A stretch of DNA of 64,000 nucleotides from Sclerotinia nivalis (lineage: Eukaryota > Ascomycota > Leotiomycetes > Helotiales > Sclerotiniaceae), in NCBI GenBank assembly GCA_029531795.1, contig JAPEIS010000002.1, positions 1,550,001-1,614,000 on the forward strand. The letters are read 5' to 3'. The notes under the pieces are model-generated. The model ran no database searches. It saw only the letters and a list, made by a program, of their open reading frames with translations, and had not been told where the DNA came from. This document shows positions 57,924 to 64,000 of the stretch, in pieces (the first letter of the stretch is position 1; each line of letters starts with the position of its first letter). Position numbers and translations under genes: made by a program.

Positions 57924-60900
57924 TTATCGTTCGCGTTGGACTAATGTCCATTCATACTATTAATATCATGATTAGTTTCAATCCACAATTAGACAAAGAG
58001 CAAAGACGAAAAAAAACTCACCACTCTCCCCTCTTCATCTCCAGTATAAACCCCCTTCTCCATCGGCACCACACAACTAATGCCCGCTTCCACATTTCCA
58101 TTCACCGTCGTTACCCTCCCATGCGCGCCTGTAGATCTATTGACACTAGCATCCCTCCTTACTTCATCCACATGATCCAACCTCTTCACCAACTCCAACT
58201 CCCATTTCCCACTATGTTTACCTACAACTTTCCGCCATATACATACTATTCCCCTCTTATGACCCGTGAATATTAATGTACTCTCCAGCCACTCATTTCC
58301 AGTACCTTCGTAGAATGCACAACTATGTATGTAATCATCATGTCCTAGGTCTGCGCATACATTTTGCTCGAGAAGTACTTCGCCGTTTAAGGTATAAAGA
58401 GCAACCTTTTGGCCGCGACATAACATAATGTCCCCACTTACATCGTTAATACGCGCGCATTCTACAGGCCGACCATGAGTGAGTTTGCGGACGAATTCTA
58501 AGCGGTTTAGATCCCAGAGAAGAACGAGGCCATCGGATGATGCGCTAAGCATTGTACTGAAGGATTTACTGACTGCAAGAGTAGTGACTGGTGTTTTGTG
58601 TCCGAAGAGAGATGAGCGTGGTTGTAGATCAACATGTTTAGATGGGGAAGTCATGATTGTATGTGCGGAAATTACACAATCTTCACCGGCTGTGATGAGA
58701 GTTTGTGAGGAGGCAAAAATGACGGTAGATAGTTGACCTTGATGAAGGTTCTCAAAGAGACCAGCGAGCTTTTTGGAGTCGTTGAAGTAGAATCGGACGC
58801 TGTTATCGGCGAAACCCCATTCTAGGTATTTATCATACGTTGGAGGAAGATTGAGGCGGAATGCTGTAGAGCAGAGAAGTCGATCTAACTTTGCCGAGTA
58901 AATGAGTGATGCGACACGTTCGTGACTTTCGATCAAGGGAAATGGTAGACGTGTCAGAGACTCAGCTGAAGTGTCAAGTCTCCTTGGTTTTTGACGCATG
59001 TCTTCTCGAGATTGATGAGGTTTCGTAAAGACCTGATGAGGGGTTTGGCCAAAATTATGAATAATTCCAATCGTAGCTAGTCTTTCGACGGGATCTTCGA
59101 TGGTATCAAGGTTCTTTGCACCATGATATGAAAGATGGTGGAATACGTTCACACTTTCAACAGCAGCTTCTCCGCGTTGCTTGCAACCAAAAATAAGATC
59201 AATCCACTGGTGTAAATACTTACTCACGTACGGGCTTTCTAAAGCCTCGCGATGTTTGGCAATGAATATTTTTGGATCGCCTTTGGCCCATGGCGGAAGG
59301 GCAACAGTATCTATGCCTCCACCGTCCCCTTGTCGTAAGCCGAAATTGTATCCATTATTATTCGTAAGGAACTCTGGAAGGTAAAAGAATTCTGGTATGA
59401 GCTCCCTCACATCAGACATATTATTCCTAGATGCAGAGTCCCAAGCTTTGGCGACCGAATAGAATAATCGGTCAGGATGATCGAAATTACCACCCTGAAG
59501 TAGCAGGTATGATTGGACGAAAGGTTGAAGTCTGATCAAATATGATGTAACGATCATGGCTGACGAGTAATGGGTTCCATAATGAAAGGCAGGTGTAGTG
59601 TTGTCCATTTCCGCAAATGTTTTATATCTCTCAATAAAGTCCGCTTGACGTGAGTTGTGCTGCGCACCCATTGGTTTCGAAAGGTCTCGGAATGAAGCAG
59701 GATTGTTGAGATCTAGCTCTTCACTTGTATAATCGGCCAGAACCCAAGGGAAGACAGGATATTGTGTAAGATCGTTGAAAGTACGACCAGCCATTGTATT
59801 GACGAGCATTAGATAGTGAAAATTCGAGATTTCTCCTTTTGCCCATCGTCGCATCGCTGGGTTCCAAGCAGAAGAATTGAAGATGTTACCAAATTTGGAA
59901 CCAAAAGTAGCAGGTGCGTCATCCGATACCTTGAGAGCCTCAAGACGCCAACCATCTTCTGGATTTGGTAAAACGGAATTACCATTGGTATGTGGAGCCT
60001 TTGAAGAAAGCTTGGCAAAGAGATCATCTCTAAGCGTGGCCGAAATGGCTGTAAGTAGATAACTACGACCATCTGTGAAGAAGACTTCTACAGCAACATC
60101 TCGAAACAGAAAACGACGTTTAGAAATACTGATAACATCGCTCCACTTCCAACTTCTCGATTCTTGCTCAGTTCTGAGAGCTTGCGCTGTTTTCTCACTT
60201 GCTTTGTGACCAGCAATCATCTGTAAATAAGGATCTCGTTCCTCTTTAGGAGCCATCGCAACGTTCACGATTTCTCCGTCAGATCTTTGGAAGACATTAT
60301 CAATCAAGTAGAGGGAATCTTTGCCTAGAATCAATAAACCCTCAACTGCCTCGAGTCCAATGATTCGAGAAATATTAAAAACGTGTTGCACCGAATCTCC
60401 TCTTTGAAGGCTGCGCATGACCTTTCGATTTTTGTCCTCAAATCCATCATCGCCATCGCCAGGGTCATTAGGATCATCAACAAGTTCAAAGTCTTCTTCT
60501 TGAACAACATTGTCAGCGATTTCACTTGATGCTTCCTCTGATGGATTCTCAGTCTTCACCTCGGATCCATTTTGACCATCGAGGTCCCCAGGTGGTGATA
60601 CTGCAGAGTTGGGTGTTGAATCAAGGTGCTGAGCCGGGGCGAGGCCGCCAGCTTTCGTGTTTACCTGCAAAACATCGTTTGTATTTGTCTCCGTGGGACG
60701 TCTTTTGGGTTTGTAATCATAAGTCGGAGCAGCACGATCGGGTACCATACGAAGACGCATACGGTTACGACCCTCAGTCCGGTCTAACTTCCACTTTGAG
60801 GGAACACCACGATCAAAAACTGCACAAGGCCTATGAAGCTCTCGATCCATCCTCGAAAATGTAGAAACGAGAAAACTGAAATTATCTTGTTGATCTTGTT

Positions 60901-63900
60901 GTGCTCTTTGGTGCTTAAGATGTTCGGATGCATAGATGTTCTTCATCCATAGGTTTGATGCGAGATCATGACGAAACAATATGTCTTCATCATTAAGATC
61001 ATCTGCATGCCATTGCTTAAGTTTTTCACGTCGCTTAGTAACGCGGCTTTTGAGAGTATCTTCGGTTTTCTCATTTTCAGCATTGACAAAATCTTCCCAG
61101 GCACGAGACATTGCACCGAAGAACAAAGCATCAAGCTCAGCTCTGTAGCTATCAACCCATTCCGCAAAAGTCTCATTATCTAACTCGGTAAGCTTCTTGA
61201 AACCAGAGTCTAGATATTTGTACTGGCCAGGCATAGCATGACGAAGCATATTAGACGTTTCTTCGGGCTTCTGAACAAGTAATATACGCCAAATGTTTGC
61301 GGCGGCCAAGCGAATGCTCTCTTTTTCATCGACTAACTTCACATATAGCTGGTAACAAATAAGCTTCAGGAAGTTATCTTCAGTTACATCGGCGGACAAG
61401 ACCACGGTTTGCCAATACAGCAGCTTGTCCATGAAGGCTAATGCTTCGGACTCAGGAGCCTCTGGCACATCAAGCTCGGACAGACGAAGTAAGACGACTC
61501 GAAGGAAAACGCTTTTGATCGAAGCAATTGCTTGACTGCATAGTCGGACGCTTTTGATTTTAGAGACTTCAGGTCTCTCCAAGTATTCCAATATTGTCCC
61601 TGCAAAGTCCAATAATGTTTCGGCCCCGCCCAGAAACCAGCCTTCAAATACAGCTTCACCTATATGGAGGACAAAACGAGCCATATTCTGGATGACTCTT
61701 GGTTCCCACATCGACTTTTGGTCCAACTGGATATTAGTACCAAGCTGGGAAATCATGTTGCGTAGGACGTATGACTCGAAGTACGCCTGGTGTTCTTGAA
61801 AGCCAGGAGGAACTTTGAGAAACAGTCCAAATCCAGGAAACTCTTTACGGGCCATGACTTGGTCAATGAAGACACTGACAACGAGTTCCAGCATGCCTTC
61901 AACTATTGCATTACTAACTTTCTGTGTAGCGATTCTTTTCTTTGGTGACATGACTAGGCTAAGTCTAGCGGAAGATGGACTGTATTCCGAAGGGCGAGCT
62001 GTTAGCAATACAAATGATGACCCCCGGCGAAGAGGCTTCGCTTTGAGAGTTGTAGGGCTAGGTGGAAGGAGAGTCTCCACGGTCGATGTTCGGACAATGG
62101 GGGTAGGCATAGGTGATACGCGAGACACCGGTCTAATGATGACATCGTCGCCTTCGAAAGTCAATGCAGAATCACGAGAGTTCAGTTCCGTCTCCGGACT
62201 GACAGCATCTGCATTAACTACCACGGGAAATAGAGCGGCAAGCAGATATCTGACGTAGTCGGAGGATAAGGCAAAGTCCCTAAAATCTTGAGATTTGCTA
62301 TGCAAGTCCCCAAGAAAGCGAATGATCGTGTGCATAATGATAACTTGCTCTGCCAGTCGTTCTCTTTTACGCTGCTGGGATTCTGTTCTAGGTTAACGTA
62401 ATTTTCCGTAAAAAAAGGAACAACTAACTTACGTCGAGACTCGAGTTCTTTTGTCAGAGACATTGATCTATGGCGAGTTGGGGGTTTAAGGGAATCTGTT
62501 GGTGGATCCTGATTTTTCCAATTGCCCTTTTCATGAAGTGGCGAGTCAGGGTCATCTTGATTTCGTAGAACATCCTTCAAACCATGCTGCATCATCGTCA
62601 TAATAACGGGCAGCACATTAGGATACACAATTTTACCTGTGCCAAACGTCTCCAGAAGATTGTATAACTCAAATGGCTGCTCGAAATCAATATCTGCGAC
62701 GTCATGCCCAAATAGAATACTTAAGCAAATAGGCCATAATGTTGGGATGTCCCACCATCTCTTCAATCTATGTCGCATAATGGTAAAGCCGCCTGTTTTA
62801 CTCGAGAATTTTGATGCATAGCTGGAGCCATGAACAACTAAGAGACGGGCTAATATCTTCGAACCAAGGACCACAACTTGTGGATCATCTTCTGTCAAGA
62901 GATGTAAGAGCCACTGATAAGGTTAGAGATAGTTTCAGTCATACCAGATTTGGAGTAAATACCTTGTTTGTCACAGTCCTAGCAAATTTTCGAATGTTTG
63001 AAGTGGTGCCTTTCTCACACAAAAGCTCAGTGTACATCTCAAGCACTCGATTACCAAGCTGTCTCTTGGTCATTATCGGCGAAACCATATCATTCAAATC
63101 GAATACAGTGCTAATGGTTGGTCTCCTTGGACCTCTTGATATTGTGCTAGATCGTATAGGAATCGTCAATCCCGGATTTTTTGGGGTTCTCGAAGCAGAA
63201 CTTGTAGGCTTGTGATATGCATAAGTGATAAAAAGAGCAAGAGAGCGGAAGACTTCGGCTGTCATATTGCATTTCACTAAACTTGTGAGTGCTTCCATGA
63301 AAGAAGGAAACACATCCACAGGGAACAATTCAGCCTTTAGAGCATCAAGAAATCTTTTCACGATTCCTGCAGAGAATTAGCTAGGGTAATCATCGCGACT
63401 ACGTCCAACAAACTTACGCATTCGGAATAGGCGTCGGGAATTGAACTCGTGATATTTGCTGTTAACACCAAACGTAATGAACTGTTTATAATATAACCGT
63501 TGAGTGATTGAAGCAGTCTTCCGCCACATGTCAAAGTCAACAAGTAAAATCCGATACGCAAGGGGGTTTATTATAAATGATTCCTCGGGTGTCTCGTGGC
63601 TATAGCCAACGAAATCCAGTACCAAGCTCAGCAATTGAAAACCAAGTTTGTCGCGATCGTCTTCGCTCATATTTGTGTTGCCGGAGCCACCCGTCCGTGT
63701 CGAAATGACAGTTCCCGCACCCATCTTGCCACGAAGAAGTGCGCCCAGTATTGCGTAGCCATTCTCTCGCTCCATAGCCTCGCTGTTACGCCAACTTGCG
63801 TTAATGCTCTCAAACAGATTTTCGACGGCTCGAACAATGCTTTCTTTTGTGTTGGCGGCTTCGACTAGCTTCAGTCCAATTGCGGTGAACCCTCCCAGCC

Positions 63901-64000
63901 TCCACATTGCATCATCCAAAGCTTGTGGAACAATAACGACTGGCTCCCCTGTTAGAATTGCAGTGCCATGGGTTCTAGTCAACGCTTCATTGATAGCGGG
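57924..64000 (-). CDS. BPH1: BEACH-domain/WD40 protein, BPH1 class (5' end outside the window)
   Basis: Exons 64000-63418 (partial), 63366-62963, 62913-62433, 62382-58022 and 57956-57924 give 1953 residues in frame; the N-terminus lies beyond the window. In order: a helical armadillo/LamG-type region, an acidic linker, a PH-like BEACH-associated domain (VQHVFNISRIIGLEAVEGLL, DSLYLIDNVF), the BEACH domain (WAKGEISNFHYLMLVNTMAG, DLTQYPVFPWVLADY, DLSKPMGAQ) and WD40 repeats (GHKTPVTTLAVSKSFSTMLS, GLVLLWDLN). BEACH proteins (yeast Bph1, LYST, neurobeachin) act in vesicle traffic and membrane-protein sorting. Introns are 49-65 nt. Intron 3 uses the acceptor AACAG at 62383, not the CTAG six bases earlier. 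An 11-codon last exon (YEWTLVQRER) replaces the read-through end at 57989. Confidence 0.93.

Noticed and set aside
58479..62258. Several plus-strand frames of 60-150 codons
   Set aside because: All lie antisense to the continuous BEACH/WD40 coding exon.
1..64000. CRISPR arrays, operons and prokaryotic insertion sequences
   Set aside because: No short direct repeats with unique spacers are seen; the genome is clearly eukaryotic with spliced genes.

Overview
The window is nuclear DNA of a filamentous ascomycete. Introns are about 50 nt with GTAAGT-like donors, CTRAY-like branch points and YAG acceptors; intergenic spacers are long and rich in microsatellites; promoters carry TATA boxes followed by CT-rich leaders; and one tRNA is interrupted after position 37. 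Protein similarity and the cell-wall-degrading gene content suggest a Leotiomycete of the Botrytis/Sclerotinia/Monilinia kind. That placement is inferred from recall of families, not from a search.

Layout. 1-8.1 kb: spacer, then a SWIRM-domain chromatin protein (4823-6037) and more spacer. 8.1-13.1 kb is a repeat-rich patch: a foldback (MITE-like) element with a second hairpin inside it, a stray coding-like exon, a decayed Plavaka-like transposase and a 78/70-bp alternating minisatellite. 13.1-17.7 kb: an 80-aa protein of unknown function whose stop codon lies in a hairpin, a possible tiny Cys-rich ORF, then a divergent pair, F-box protein (-) and PEX16 (+). 21.4-23.0 kb: a two-RRM Whi3-type RNA-binding protein (-). 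25.1-25.9 kb: a pseudogene broken by three TAA codons. 29.5-30.9 kb: a Rap-type small GTPase (RSR1/Krev-1 class) in nine exons, one of only 10 nt. 34.7-36.1 kb: a GT90/CAP10-type glycosyltransferase. 37.7-39.4 kb: a protein with the areA-type GATA_N (DUF1752) domain. 39.4-45.3 kb: a large gene-free spacer. 45.3-46.6 kb: a mitochondrial-type short-chain dehydrogenase (-), divergent from a signal-peptide/TM protein of DUF7728 type (47.8-48.9 kb, +). 48.9-54.9 kb is a second degenerate patch: a frameshifted small secreted-protein relic, two diverged copies of a structured repeat whose stems covary, a solo-LTR-like sequence and decayed coding fragments. 54.9-56.2 kb: a secreted pectin methylesterase. 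57.1 kb: tRNA-Glu(UUC) with an intron. 57.9-64 kb: the 3' part of a very large BEACH/WD40 protein (BPH1 class), cut by the window edge.

The genes do not form a pathway or cluster. Most are housekeeping regulators (chromatin, cell cycle, polarity, peroxisome, vesicle traffic) set among transposon relics, with the pectinesterase as the clear plant-interaction gene. Exon joins given for the GTPase, GT90, areA-like, SDR, pectinesterase and BEACH genes were worked out by hand and keep frame throughout. Several reading frames in the window begin with TTG or GTG, and I moved those starts to real ATGs where one exists.
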